64,000 nucleotides of DNA from Aliiglaciecola sp. CAU 1673 (GCF_029223185.1 NZ_JARHUG010000004.1:186001-250000), one strand, 5' to 3'; counted from the first letter of the stretch, positions 51,131 through 60,147 are shown. Translations and numbers: made by a program. Notes: generated by a model not told the origin, from the letters alone.

Positions 51131-51547
51131 TCAGGCGTTGTTCTGCCACAGCCCTTCTTCTTGGGACATTTGATAAAGTCCTTGTGCTCTGCTTACCAAC
51201 AGCTTGATAAAATCTTCCCGGGTTTTATCGCGCCCTTCAACTCTGGACAAGTTTTCTGCCTTTAATTGCCAATGCAGCGATGCGTAGCGCAATACTTCCC
51301 GGGCATCTTTTGCTACTGACAACGCAAACACATCGCTTGGCACATCACCACCGATGGCCCAGTACTTTTTGCCATCGCGGGCTTTTACTTTCCATACTGC
51401 CAATACGGGCGCCAAATAGCGACTTTCCTGAGTCACCACTTCTTCCACCAGGATCCCTTCTTCAGCCAGAAATTTGGTAGTTTTTTGGAATTGTTCCCTG
51501 ACCCACTGTGTCAATTGTTCCTGGGTCAGGTTTACTTGTTTTGTCAT
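51131..51547 (-). CDS. DUF4826-like protein
   Basis: Protein of 138 residues, which I match with moderate certainty to the DUF4826 family of Alteromonadales and Vibrionales. It has LTQWVREQFQKTTKFLAEEG and SRYLAPVLAVWKVKA. No signal peptide or membrane helix. The start lies 3 bp after the ydiJ stop, and GAGGAACAATAAACA precedes the ATG, so it is co-expressed with ydiJ. Its function is unknown. Confidence 0.75.
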   Translation of the reverse strand: MTKQVNLTQEQLTQWVREQFQKTTKFLAEEGILVEEVVTQESRYLAPVLAVWKVKARDGKKYWAIGGDVPSDVFALSVAKDAREVLRYASLHWQLKAENLSRVEGRDKTREDFIKLLVSRAQGLYQMSQEEGLWQNNA

Positions 51548-51550
51548 TGT

Positions 51551-54500
51551 TTATTGTTCCTCGATTAAGGTTTTCAGGGCCTGCAGGGGATGGCGAGGTT
51601 TATATCCTTTAAACCGATCCACCTGACTACGACAGGAATAACCTGTCGCCAGCACCTGTTGCGGCAAAATGCCTTGTAATTTGGGTTGCCAACTGAGTTC
51701 GAAAAGCCCTTTTGAATGCTCTGCATGGCTGTGTTCGTGGCCATAGGTTCCGGCCATCCCGCAGCAGCCAACAGAGGGCGTTTCAAGGGATAGTCCCATC
51801 GCAGCAAAAATGTCTTGCCATTGCTTCTGGCTGTTGGGCAGAGCAGTTTTCTCTGTACAGTGGCCAAATAGTGCAAAAGAAGGCTGTTTCTTACCCGATA
51901 ATGTGGGCAATGTCACCTTTTGCAACCATTCATGCACCAGTAGCACGTGAAAATCACCACGCTCTTTACCTAAAGCTTTGTTGTATTCATCGCGGTAGCA
52001 CAGCACCAAAGAGGGATCGACCCCAACCAACGGAATATCCATAGCAGCCAGTAGGTTAAAAAACTGTGCTGCATCCTTTGCCGTCTGTGCAAACTTATCT
52101 AAAAAGCCTTTCACATGCTGTGGTTTACCATTGGGCTTAAATGGCAGCACCATTGGTTGGTAGCCCAATAGCTTGATCAGTTGAACCAAATCCGCCACTA
52201 CCTTAGCTTCATAAAAGCTGGTGAAGGGATCTTGCACAATCAGCACAGTATTCTCTCGGGCTTTCTTGTCCAACGCCTGCAGACTGGCAAGATCAAATGC
52301 CAGGGCTGATTTATCTTCAATCAGCTCAGGTAAGGTCGGTACCGACAGCTTCGGGGCATCCACATAGCCCACCCAGTGTTTAAGGGCGGCTGTTACCGGC
52401 GGTAAAGACATGGCCGCATTCACAAACCTCGGGGCTTTTGCCAAAAGCGGCGCCATTTTTTCCACATTAGCCACTAAATGATCTTTAAATGGTCTGGCGT
52501 AGCGCTGGTAATAAATATTTAGAAATCGCGCGCGGAAACTGGGTACATCCACGTTTACCGGACATTGACTGGCACAAGCCTTACACGCCAAACACCCATC
52601 CATGGCATCCATGACTTGGTGAGAGAAGTCATCCGTGTTGGACCTGCTAAGACTGTTTCGCCACTTCGCCAGCCAGCTTGCGCCTGAAGCCTTTTCCAAG
52701 TCGTTCACATCAATGTTTTGCTGACTCAGTAAACGCAGCCATTCACGCATAAGACCGGCCCGTCCTTTGGGACTGTGACGACGATCTCCGGTGATCTTGC
52801 TGGAAGGACACATTGGAGAAGTGGCATCGTAGTTAAAGCACAACCCGTTTCCGTTACAACTCATGGCGGGCTCGAAAGCATCGCGCACCGCTACCGGAAT
52901 TTGCCTGTCGTAATAACCGCGCTTAGTGTCCCCTACCCTGACCAGCGATTCGTCGCTTTCATAAGGTGTACAGATTTTGCCAGGGTTCATCTTATTGTGA
53001 GGATCGAAGGCGGCCTTAATCTTACGCAGTTCGGTAAACAGTTCGTCCCCAAAAAAGGCCGGACCATATTCACTGCGATAGCCTTTTCCGTGCTCCCCCC
53101 ACATCAAGCCACCATATTTAGCTACCAGGGCCACCACATCATCGGAGATTTCCTGCATCAGGCTCTCTTGTTCCGGATCGCACAGATCCAATGCAGGTCT
53201 TACATGCAGTACACCGGCATCCACATGACCGAACATGCCGTAGTGCAAACCCTTGGCGTCCAGCAATGCACGAAACTCCATGATGAAGTCGGCAAGCTTT
53301 TCTGGTGGCACGGCGGTGTCTTCAGCGAAGGCTACCGGCTTTTTGCTACCTTTGGTTTTACCGAGCAAGCCGACCGCCTTTTTACGCATCGCATAAATAC
53401 GGTTGATGGCACCGGTATCGAAGGTCAACTGATAACCAATAACCCCTGACCTGCCGTCCTTAATGGCACTGTCCAACAGGTGCTTCAGCGCCTCGATTTT
53501 ATCGTCCATATCCTCTGGCGCTTCGGCGTTATATTCCACCATGTTCAGCCCCTGCATATCCTTGCCGGGTACATCCTCGATCAGTTCTTTTACCGAATGC
53601 CAAACAATATCTTCACGGGCAAGATTCAGTACCTTGCTATCCACGGTTTCCACTGAGGTGGCTCTGGCGGCCACCATAGCCGGTGCATGGCGAAGGGCTG
53701 ATTCAAATGAATCGTATTTGACGTTAATCAGGGCCTTGAATTTGGCAATAGGGGTAACATTAAGCTTGGCTTCGGCCACAAAGGCCAGCGAGCCTTCAGA
53801 GCCGGTGATCACGCGGCCAAGATCGAACTGCTGCATATCCTCAGAAAAGACATGCTCCATATCATAGCCGGTCAGAAAGCGATTCAAACGGGGAAATTTA
53901 GCCAGGATCTGCTCGCGTTTTTGTTCACAGCTATCCAGCACCTGCTTAATCACCCGGCCCACCGGGGACTGTTCATCAGCCATGGTCCTGGCCTGGTCTA
54001 AGGCCATTGGGGCAGTATCCAACAAGGAGCCATCGGCCAGCACGGAACGCAGGGCAAGCACATGATCACTGGTCTTGCCGTAGACCAAAGAACCTTGCCC
54101 TGAAGCATCAGTATTGATCATGCCGCCAATGGTGGCGCGATTACTGGTGGACAGATCAGGCGAAAAGAAAAAGCCATGGGGGCGCAGAAAATCATTTAGT
54201 TGGTCTTTGATCACGCCGGCCTGCACCCGCACCCAACGTTCCTCAGCGTTAAATTCGAGGATCGCACGCATGTGTTGGGAAAGATCGACAATAATACCAT
54301 CCGTCAGAGACTGTCCATTGGTGCCGGTACCGCCACCGCGTGCAGAAAAACGCACTACAGGATGCAGCTCTGCTAAACGGCCAATCAATTGCAAGTCGTC
54401 GAGATGCTTGGGAAGTAACACAGCCTGAGGCAGTTTCTGATAGACTGAGTTATCGGTCGCCACGGCCAATCTACTGGCATAACTGGTCTCAATATCTCCC

Positions 54501-54583
54501 TCAAAACCTTCCTGGCGAAGGGCATCGAGGTAATCTAAATATGGCTTTTGCAAACTGGCTTTTGGATCGACTAAAGGTAACAT
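51551..54583 (-). CDS. ydiJ: FAD/4Fe-4S oxidoreductase YdiJ (D-2-hydroxyglutarate dehydrogenase type)
   Basis: Protein of 1010 residues. FAD_binding_4 domain (about 45-250, with RGGGTGTNGQSLTDG), FAD-linked oxidase C-terminal domain (about 270-545, with HVDAGVLHVRP), then an iron-sulfur part with CLACKACASQCP at about 660-672, and a C-terminal CCG-like region (GCCGMAGTYGHE). E. coli YdiJ oxidises D-2-hydroxyglutarate. No signal peptide; the enzyme is likely on the cytoplasmic side. It is followed by a DUF4826-like gene. Confidence 0.93.
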   Translation of the reverse strand: MLPLVDPKASLQKPYLDYLDALRQEGFEGDIETSYASRLAVATDNSVYQKLPQAVLLPKHLDDLQLIGRLAELHPVVRFSARGGGTGTNGQSLTDGIIVDLSQHMRAILEFNAEERWVRVQAGVIKDQLNDFLRPHGFFFSPDLSTSNRATIGGMINTDASGQGSLVYGKTSDHVLALRSVLADGSLLDTAPMALDQARTMADEQSPVGRVIKQVLDSCEQKREQILAKFPRLNRFLTGYDMEHVFSEDMQQFDLGRVITGSEGSLAFVAEAKLNVTPIAKFKALINVKYDSFESALRHAPAMVAARATSVETVDSKVLNLAREDIVWHSVKELIEDVPGKDMQGLNMVEYNAEAPEDMDDKIEALKHLLDSAIKDGRSGVIGYQLTFDTGAINRIYAMRKKAVGLLGKTKGSKKPVAFAEDTAVPPEKLADFIMEFRALLDAKGLHYGMFGHVDAGVLHVRPALDLCDPEQESLMQEISDDVVALVAKYGGLMWGEHGKGYRSEYGPAFFGDELFTELRKIKAAFDPHNKMNPGKICTPYESDESLVRVGDTKRGYYDRQIPVAVRDAFEPAMSCNGNGLCFNYDATSPMCPSSKITGDRRHSPKGRAGLMREWLRLLSQQNIDVNDLEKASGASWLAKWRNSLSRSNTDDFSHQVMDAMDGCLACKACASQCPVNVDVPSFRARFLNIYYQRYARPFKDHLVANVEKMAPLLAKAPRFVNAAMSLPPVTAALKHWVGYVDAPKLSVPTLPELIEDKSALAFDLASLQALDKKARENTVLIVQDPFTSFYEAKVVADLVQLIKLLGYQPMVLPFKPNGKPQHVKGFLDKFAQTAKDAAQFFNLLAAMDIPLVGVDPSLVLCYRDEYNKALGKERGDFHVLLVHEWLQKVTLPTLSGKKQPSFALFGHCTEKTALPNSQKQWQDIFAAMGLSLETPSVGCCGMAGTYGHEHSHAEHSKGLFELSWQPKLQGILPQQVLATGYSCRSQVDRFKGYKPRHPLQALKTLIEEQ

Positions 54584-54729
54584 CTACGGCAGCGACTGAT
54601 TTTGCGTGGCCGTAGTATACAGGGCACCCGTCAGTGATCCCAGCTTGGCCTGACATGACTGGTAACATCTATCCACTTTTTCCCGCGAGCATCAGTCACT
54701 AGACTGCTAAGAGGTATGAGGAGGAAAGT

Positions 54730-54951
54730 ATGATCAAAAGCCTCAGAATCACTGCAGGCGCGGCGCTTCTCCTGTTTGGCGCTATTTTCTTTGTGTTACC
54801 AGGAACGGTTTTATTCCTATTGGCAGGTTTACTGCTGCTGAGTATGGAATTGCCGCAGGCAAGAGCCCTGCTCAGACGTTGTCAGAAAAGTATGGATAAG
54901 GGCGCACGACATCTGGACAGATTGCTGCTAAGCCGCAAGCTCCGTCGTTGA
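54730..54951 (+). CDS. Small membrane protein
   Basis: Protein of 73 residues with two closely spaced membrane segments (about 7-23 and 26-40) split by FVLPGT, and a strongly basic tail (ALLRRCQKSMDKGARHLDRLLLSRKLRR). It resembles the PGPGW-type small transmembrane proteins, but the exact PGPGW motif is not seen. GAGGAGGAAAGT is an excellent ribosome site. Function unknown. Confidence 0.75.
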   Translation: MIKSLRITAGAALLLFGAIFFVLPGTVLFLLAGLLLLSMELPQARALLRRCQKSMDKGARHLDRLLLSRKLRR

Positions 54952-55002
54952 ACTACTATTGGGCAGAAAAGCACCTTTTAAACCCACCGAGGTAAAAAGC
55001 CC

Positions 55003-55031
55003 TTGCGCGTAAAACGGCACATGGATATGAT
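55003..55031 (+). promoter_or_regulatory. Promoter of the tRNA-Val gene
   Basis: TTGCGC (55003-55008), 17-bp spacer, TATGAT (55026-55031), followed by the GC-rich discriminator ACGCGCCG typical of stringently controlled stable-RNA promoters. Confidence 0.75.
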
Positions 55032-55091
55032 ACGCGCCGTTTCCAATTGAGCCGCCAGGCTCAGTTTAGTTGGAACTGGCAAACAATACGT

Positions 55092-55168
55092 GCGTCCGTA
55101 GCTCAGTTGGTTAGAGCACCACCTTGACATGGTGGGGGTCGGTAGTTCGAGTCTACTCGGACGCACCA
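55092..55168 (+). tRNA. tRNA-Val (GAC)
   Basis: 77 bases with the CCA encoded. Acceptor arm GCGTCCG/CGGACGC, D-arm with GCTCAGTTGGTTAGAGC, anticodon stem CCACC/GGTGG with anticodon GAC at 55126-55128, and T-loop GTTCGAGTC. Close to E. coli tRNA-Val2. The 248 bp downstream (55169-55416) hold no supported gene, no repeated 3' tRNA end and no integrase. Confidence 0.97.
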
Positions 55169-55416
55169 AACGTCCTCTAAAGTCCCAAATTACCTTTATC
55201 AAACTGGTGTCTGCACGACTGAGGTCTATCACCTGGTCTTATGGTCTGCCATCTGCCCGCATTCTGGTGGCAGAAGAATTCAAACTCCGAACACTTGAGA
55301 ACCATTGTTTGTCCTTAAGGCAATTTCAGGACTTGTTCTTCCCCATTGGCGAGTTTCAAGGCAATGTATTACCCTCTTGAAAACATTGAATTTATGGAAT
55401 TGCTCTGGTCAACTTC

Positions 55417-55872
55417 ATGACATTAAAAATGCATCTGGCCCTAGCCCTTCCTCTGATTGTCATTACGCTATTTTTGGCCAGTTGCAAAGCTATGGCAGAA
55501 AGCACAATGAAGTTGGTTGTGGTTGTCAACCACAGCAATCCTATCGATGAGCTGGACCAAAAGCAGGTGATGGACCTCTATATGGGTCGATACACCAGCT
55601 TTCCTAACAGTATGCCGGCCACTCCCATTGACTATCCGAGTAACTCCGCTGTGAAGCAGCAGTTTTATAAAATGCTGGTCAATAAAGACGAGAAAAAAAT
55701 ACGCGCCTACTGGTCACGCCTGCTATTTTCTGGTCGCGCTAAGCCGCCAATGGAAGCTGAGTCTGGGGAGAATATTCCCACCTTACTGGCCGATAATAAT
55801 GCTGCTCTGGCTTATGTTCCCGTCGACCAAGTAACATCGGAGATGAAAATTGTTTTTCAATTCAATCCCTAA
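55417..55872 (+). CDS. Small PstS-like periplasmic binding protein
   Basis: Exported protein of 151 residues: signal peptide to about residue 28 (ASCKAMA; a lipobox-like Cys is possible), then a half-size phosphate-binding-type fold. KLVVVVNHSNPIDELDQKQVMDLYMGR is the usual start of this group and QQFYKMLVNKD plus RAKPPMEAESG follow. It is too short (true PstS is about 320) to close a two-lobe cleft, so ligand binding is doubtful. The next gene begins inside its last 23 bp, so it is coupled to the porin-like protein. Confidence 0.85.
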   Translation: MTLKMHLALALPLIVITLFLASCKAMAESTMKLVVVVNHSNPIDELDQKQVMDLYMGRYTSFPNSMPATPIDYPSNSAVKQQFYKMLVNKDEKKIRAYWSRLLFSGRAKPPMEAESGENIPTLLADNNAALAYVPVDQVTSEMKIVFQFNP

Positions 55873-57139
55873 GATTAAAACTGACGGCGTGATCCTTGCC
55901 AGCCTGCTATCTGTAGGAGCATGTTTAACGACGAATGCCAAAGCGCAGGAGGTCTCCTTTAGTGGATTTGCCACTATAGGGGCAACACTCATCGAGCATG
56001 ACGAACTAAGTTACAGGAGCTCATTGTTAAATCAGACCAGGGACGGGGTGTCATGGCGTAGTGATTCTGTCATTGGCGGACAGGTTAATATTACTTTCAG
56101 CGAGCAGTGGGATGCCGTAGGACAAGTGGTGGTGCAGGACAGAGCAGATCGGCGACTGGATAACTACATTGAAAAAGCCTTTGTACGCTATCGCCCTGCA
56201 CGCTCTTGGGCAATGCGGGGCGGACGCTTGGACAGTAACTTTTACATGTTGTCAGATTACCGCCCCGCAGGCTATGCCTACACTTGGGCTCGCCCACCCT
56301 TGGATTTTTACTCAGCCGTGGCAGTGGCTGCCGTCACCGACGGTGCAGATCTGCAATACACGACCGACTGGCAGGAAGGTGTTGTAAAATTGGGGGTGTT
56401 ATACGGAAATTCCGCAGCACATCTGGCCAGCGAAGACGGCACTAAAACAAATTTTGATTTTGCCAATCTATTGTCTTTTACCCTTGAATATCAACGCCAT
56501 AACTGGCAATTCAAGGCGACATCTGCCAGCGCCACGCTGAAAAATTTCGAATATGCCGATTTTAATGAATTTGTCAGCCAGATCCGAGCAGTACCTGCAG
56601 TATTGTGGCCACAGGCACAAAATGTGGCAGACTACCTCGACCCAGCGGGTGATAAAGCCGAATTTGCTGCCATTGGGGTAAAATTCGATGACAGCCAATG
56701 GCAAATCCAAAGTGAGTTGGCCAGTTTCAAGGCTAATTGGCAGAACTTACCCGATGCCAAGTTTGGCTATTTATCTATCGGCTACTACCTCGATGATGTG
56801 CTTCCCTATTTCCTAGTCTCGGCCCATCGCCCGGACAACAAGTATACCGCAATCACTGCGCCGGCCCTGCCCCCAGGAGTGCCAGCTAACATTGTCCAAT
56901 CGATTCAATTGTTAGCGCATACAACGGAGGATGCAGCCGCTAATTCATTTATTGATCAAAACTCGGTTAGCCTTGGAATACGTTGGGATTTTGCCGATGC
57001 TTGGGCACTGAAAGCACAGTTTGATCATATTCGCATGCAAGCCCCCGGCTCTGCGTTATTTGGCAATAATTCACTTGATTTGAAGATCAAACCTAAGCCA
57101 TTGAACGTTCTACACTTAGGCCTAAGTACCGTGTTCTAA
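55850..57139 (+). CDS. Outer-membrane beta-barrel (porin-like) protein
   Basis: Protein of 429 residues with a signal peptide ending near NAKA-QEV and a beta-barrel pattern of alternating strands: FSGFATIGATL at the start and LGLSTVF, ending in the terminal Phe typical of outer-membrane barrels. I keep the TTG at 55850, with GGAG 7 bp upstream and a 23-bp overlap with the gene before; a GTG at 55889 is the alternative. The substrate is unknown. It is the middle gene of the trio. Confidence 0.8.
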   Translation: MFFNSIPKIKTDGVILASLLSVGACLTTNAKAQEVSFSGFATIGATLIEHDELSYRSSLLNQTRDGVSWRSDSVIGGQVNITFSEQWDAVGQVVVQDRADRRLDNYIEKAFVRYRPARSWAMRGGRLDSNFYMLSDYRPAGYAYTWARPPLDFYSAVAVAAVTDGADLQYTTDWQEGVVKLGVLYGNSAAHLASEDGTKTNFDFANLLSFTLEYQRHNWQFKATSASATLKNFEYADFNEFVSQIRAVPAVLWPQAQNVADYLDPAGDKAEFAAIGVKFDDSQWQIQSELASFKANWQNLPDAKFGYLSIGYYLDDVLPYFLVSAHRPDNKYTAITAPALPPGVPANIVQSIQLLAHTTEDAAANSFIDQNSVSLGIRWDFADAWALKAQFDHIRMQAPGSALFGNNSLDLKIKPKPLNVLHLGLSTVF

Positions 57140-57154
57140 GAGGCAGTGAGTTGC

Positions 57155-58753
57155 ATGGCTAAATTAAGTCAGAAGCTGTATGTTCGAGTTGCTATCGCCA
57201 TTGCCTTGGTTACTATCTCTATTTCTGTGATTACCGCTCCCGCCATTTACTGGTTTAGTCTTAGCAAGCAACGCCAGGTGAATACTGTTATTGTCGACCA
57301 GTTGGCTGCCAGCGCTGAAAAAACCTCTGCCATTGCCGCCTATCTTAAAGATGAAGAACTAGCGCAGGAAATTATCAACGGATTGGTCAGCAATAATTTG
57401 GTCAGCGGTGCCGGTATTACCATCACCAATGCCGGCACCATTGAATCCGGACAGCATCAAACAGCCTCGCACGCCATCACTGTTCCTTTAACCCATCCTT
57501 TTATGAATGAGGAGGTTGTCGGAACGTTGCGGGTTTCGCCTAACGATTCATTTATCCAGGCACAGGCACGCAATATTGCCATGCAAAATGTGGGAAGCTT
57601 ATTGCTACTTAGCTTTATCACAGCATCTTGTGTTGCTTTATTCGTACACCGCCGTCTGACCAGCCCCCTGCGTAAACTGACCAACAGTTTTAGCCATGTA
57701 GAAGCAAACCAGTTTGAAACCATGGAATCTATCGATATTGGCTATAGAAAGCCTGACGAAATTGGTATTTTGATAGGTGGCATCAACGCCCTGACTACGA
57801 CACTAAAGCAACATTTACTAACAGAGAGAGCATTAAGGGAACGCACCGAAGCCCTTGAACGCCGTTTTCGTCTTATTTTTGAGCAGGCCAGTGCCGGCAT
57901 CGGCTTACTCAGTGCAGACAACCGCTTACAAACGATCAATCCGGCACTTAAAGCCCTTTTTGAGAACATCCAGGAAGGCGATTACTTCGCACCGCTTTTT
58001 GTCGATGTGAAACAGGTAGAGGACACACTTGAGCAAATGCGAACGCAGGATCCTTTCGCGCAAACATCACTGGATCTCGAATATACTTACGCCGGTGAGA
58101 CCCGATGGTTACACTGCCTGTTCGCCAAGGTTACCGAACAACGTCTAAACCAACGGCCTGAACAAGGCTCCCTTATCGAAGTCATTGCCTATGATATTAC
58201 CGAGCGTAAAAGACGCGAGAGAGAAACTCGCTTTGAAGCTGATCATGACTCACTTACCCATCTTCGTAATCGTCGCTCCGGAGAGCGTGCGCTGAAGCAA
58301 TTGTTGTCCAGCGCACTGAAACGCAGGCAACGCTTCGTATTGATGATGATCGACTTGGATAAATTCAAACCAGTAAATGACACCTATGGCCACGATGTGG
58401 GCGATGCCGTACTGACAATCGTCAGTCAACGTATCAAACAGTTTTTCGATGACCAGCAAGATGTCTGCATCCGCTGGGGTGGTGATGAGTTTGTGGCGGG
58501 TACCGTCACATCAGCCACAGACCAGGAAGCCTTGCGAGAACTCGCTAAGCAGTTGCTTGACGCCTTAAAGACGCCCATTGTGGTAAGCTCAAGTATCACT
58601 TGTCAGATTGGTGGCAGTATTGGCATTGTCATCGCGCCTGAACATGGGGACACCCTCGAAGCACTGATTGCCCTTGCCGATGAAACCATGTACCAAGTGA
58701 AACAGCGTGGGCGCAATCAATTCATCATCGCGGCGCAAACACTCAATGTGTAG
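57155..58753 (+). CDS. Membrane diguanylate cyclase, HAMP-PAS-GGDEF
   Basis: Protein of 532 residues. Membrane segments at about 10-32 and 146-165 bracket a periplasmic domain of about 110 residues. HAMP follows (about 165-220), then a PAS domain (about 230-355, FRLIFEQASAGIGLLS) and a GGDEF domain (about 365-528). The active site is intact (RWGGDEF). The I-site RxxD reads DQQD, so the arginine is missing and product inhibition is not expected. I chose the ATG at 57155, as a GTG three codons earlier lies too close to AGAGG. It follows the barrel gene by 15 bp; the trio may link the envelope to c-di-GMP. Confidence 0.92.
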   Translation: MAKLSQKLYVRVAIAIALVTISISVITAPAIYWFSLSKQRQVNTVIVDQLAASAEKTSAIAAYLKDEELAQEIINGLVSNNLVSGAGITITNAGTIESGQHQTASHAITVPLTHPFMNEEVVGTLRVSPNDSFIQAQARNIAMQNVGSLLLLSFITASCVALFVHRRLTSPLRKLTNSFSHVEANQFETMESIDIGYRKPDEIGILIGGINALTTTLKQHLLTERALRERTEALERRFRLIFEQASAGIGLLSADNRLQTINPALKALFENIQEGDYFAPLFVDVKQVEDTLEQMRTQDPFAQTSLDLEYTYAGETRWLHCLFAKVTEQRLNQRPEQGSLIEVIAYDITERKRRERETRFEADHDSLTHLRNRRSGERALKQLLSSALKRRQRFVLMMIDLDKFKPVNDTYGHDVGDAVLTIVSQRIKQFFDDQQDVCIRWGGDEFVAGTVTSATDQEALRELAKQLLDALKTPIVVSSSITCQIGGSIGIVIAPEHGDTLEALIALADETMYQVKQRGRNQFIIAAQTLNV

Positions 58754-58840
58754 CGCAAGACGCCTGGTATAAGGGCGTGCAAATCATTCGCAATCTTTTA
58801 GAACACGTCTATTAACGGCTTTTTGTATTGAGCCTGGCTA

Positions 58841-58867
58841 GGGCAGTAATCTATTTAGCTACTGCCC
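58841..58867. terminator. Hairpin between convergent GGDEF and ilvE genes
   Basis: GGGCAGTA/TACTGCCC stem (8 bp) with an 11-base loop in the 154-bp convergent gap. There is no strong T-run on either side. Confidence 0.4.
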
Positions 58868-58907
58868 AATTACCAGAACGGATTATGCCGACTTTGAGCG
58901 AATTAAA

Positions 58908-59903
58908 TCAGCAGACTTTGGTTAGCCAACCGTGGTTATCGGCAGCTTGTCCCCACTGAATTTGATTCAGTGCCTGACGCAGGGCATTAGTGGTTTCACC
59001 GCCCTGCCCTGAGCCCACCTGATGCTCTTTGCCATCATGAATCAGAGTTCCAACAGGCGTTAACACAGCAGCAGTACCAGAAAGCGCGGCTTCACATCCG
59101 GGCTTGGCGGCACGCTCCAGCAACTCATCCACGGTCAGCTGTCGCTCAGACACCTTCATACCGCGATCACGGGCCAAGGTCAGGATGGAATCACGAGTCA
59201 CACCATGCAGGAAGCTGGCATCCAGCGCTTTGGTAATGATTTCGTTGCCATCGATAAGCAAAAAGTTTGCTGCGCCAGTTTCCTGCACATCACCATTGGG
59301 ACAAAACAGAACCTGATCGGCTTTAACCGCAGCACGGGCTTTCATAATAGGTTGCAACGCGCTGGCATAATTGCCGCCACTTTTCACCATTCCCATATGT
59401 GGTGCACAGCGGGCGTTGTCTTCCAATAATAAACGCAAAGGTTTGGCGCCACCGGCAAAATAATCGCCCACAGGGGAAAGCAGAACATACAGCAGAGAAC
59501 GTAAACTCGGTGCAGCCGCTTTGCCGATAGAGGCTTCCGTACCGATATGGGTGGGGCGGATATACATAGAGCCCGGAGGATTGGGCACATCGGCAGCGAA
59601 GCGGCGCACCATTTCGATGATCATGTCAGACAACATGGCTGTGTCGATTTTCGGTAGCGATAACAATTCGCTGCTTTGCGCCATACGGGCAACGTTTTTA
59701 TCCATGCGAAACACATGAATGCTGCCATCGGCATGACGAAAGGCTTTCAATCCCTCAAAACAGGTGCTGGAGTAATGCAACACATGGGCGCCAGGATGAA
59801 GCACGATGCTGTCAGAAGCGACCAGTTCCGGCTTGCTCCAACTGTTATTTTCGAAACGGGAGATCATCATCTCCGGGCTAAAGACGGTGCCAAATGCCGA
59901 CAT
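58908..59903 (-). CDS. ilvE: Branched-chain amino acid aminotransferase (type II)
   Basis: PLP-dependent fold-type IV transaminase of 331 residues, interconverting Leu, Ile and Val with their 2-oxo acids. SSTCFEGLKAFR, MYIRPTHIGTE, the lysine in GMVKSGGNYASAL and QETGAANFLLID match type II BCATs (as in Pseudomonas or eukaryotes) rather than the 309-residue E. coli IlvE. The ATG at 59903 has AGGAGAATCAAGAG upstream; a TTG at 59963 would lie upstream of the likely promoter. It could feed the valine pathway encoded at 15-21 kb. Confidence 0.94.
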   Translation of the reverse strand: MSAFGTVFSPEMMISRFENNSWSKPELVASDSIVLHPGAHVLHYSSTCFEGLKAFRHADGSIHVFRMDKNVARMAQSSELLSLPKIDTAMLSDMIIEMVRRFAADVPNPPGSMYIRPTHIGTEASIGKAAAPSLRSLLYVLLSPVGDYFAGGAKPLRLLLEDNARCAPHMGMVKSGGNYASALQPIMKARAAVKADQVLFCPNGDVQETGAANFLLIDGNEIITKALDASFLHGVTRDSILTLARDRGMKVSERQLTVDELLERAAKPGCEAALSGTAAVLTPVGTLIHDGKEHQVGSGQGGETTNALRQALNQIQWGQAADNHGWLTKVC

Positions 59904-59943
59904 ATCTCTTGATTCTCCTAACAAGGTTCCATTTGAAAATTGG

Positions 59944-59952
59944 ATTGTACCA
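59944..59952 (-). promoter_or_regulatory. Extended -10 promoter of ilvE
   Basis: TGGTACAAT on the minus strand (TACAAT with a TGn extension), about 40 bp before the ATG. The -35 region is weak. Confidence 0.45.
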
Positions 59953-60054
59953 AATTGACGCAATCTGACTTCTGTTTATTCATCTTTTCAAAAAAACAAC
60001 AAATCAATTGCAGTCGACTGGGACTCACAAGCTTCGGATATGCATTAGGGGGTT

Positions 60055-60095
60055 AAATATGGGGTCAGTTAAATATGGGGTCAAATATGGGGTCA
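60055..60095 (+). repeat. Three direct copies of a 13-bp repeat
   Basis: AAATATGGGGTCA occurs at 60055-60067, 60071-60083 and 60083-60095; the last two share one base. The third copy leads into the palindrome at 60089-60141. Confidence 0.9.
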
Positions 60096-60141
60096 GGTCT
60101 TGAAATGTGCAGAATCTCTGCACATTTCAAGACCTGACCCC
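60089..60141. repeat. Perfect 53-bp palindrome (REP-like)
   Basis: Two perfect 25-bp arms, from GGGGTCAGGTCTTGAAATGT onward, flank a 3-base centre (ATC, 60114-60116). I recall GGGGTCAGGTCTTG-type sequences as intergenic repeats in many gammaproteobacteria, often near IS200-like RAYT transposases; no such gene is in the window. It ends 6 bp from the TonB receptor stop codon and could end or stabilise that transcript. Confidence 0.85.
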
Positions 60142-60147
60142 AGTTGA

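Noticed and set aside
52775..53449. Open frame of 224 codons opposite ydiJ
   Set aside because: Lies wholly within ydiJ on the other strand, with no supporting signal.
55129..55380. Open frame of 83 codons starting inside the tRNA-Val gene
   Set aside because: Starts within the tRNA and has no ribosome site, signal or family match.
55092..55416. tRNA-Val 3' end as attachment site of an integrated element
   Set aside because: No integrase and no second copy of the tRNA 3' end was seen; the region downstream carries chromosomal-type genes.
60055..60095. Possible CRISPR array
   Set aside because: Units are 13 bp with spacers of 3 bp or none, and there are no cas genes; it is a simple direct repeat.
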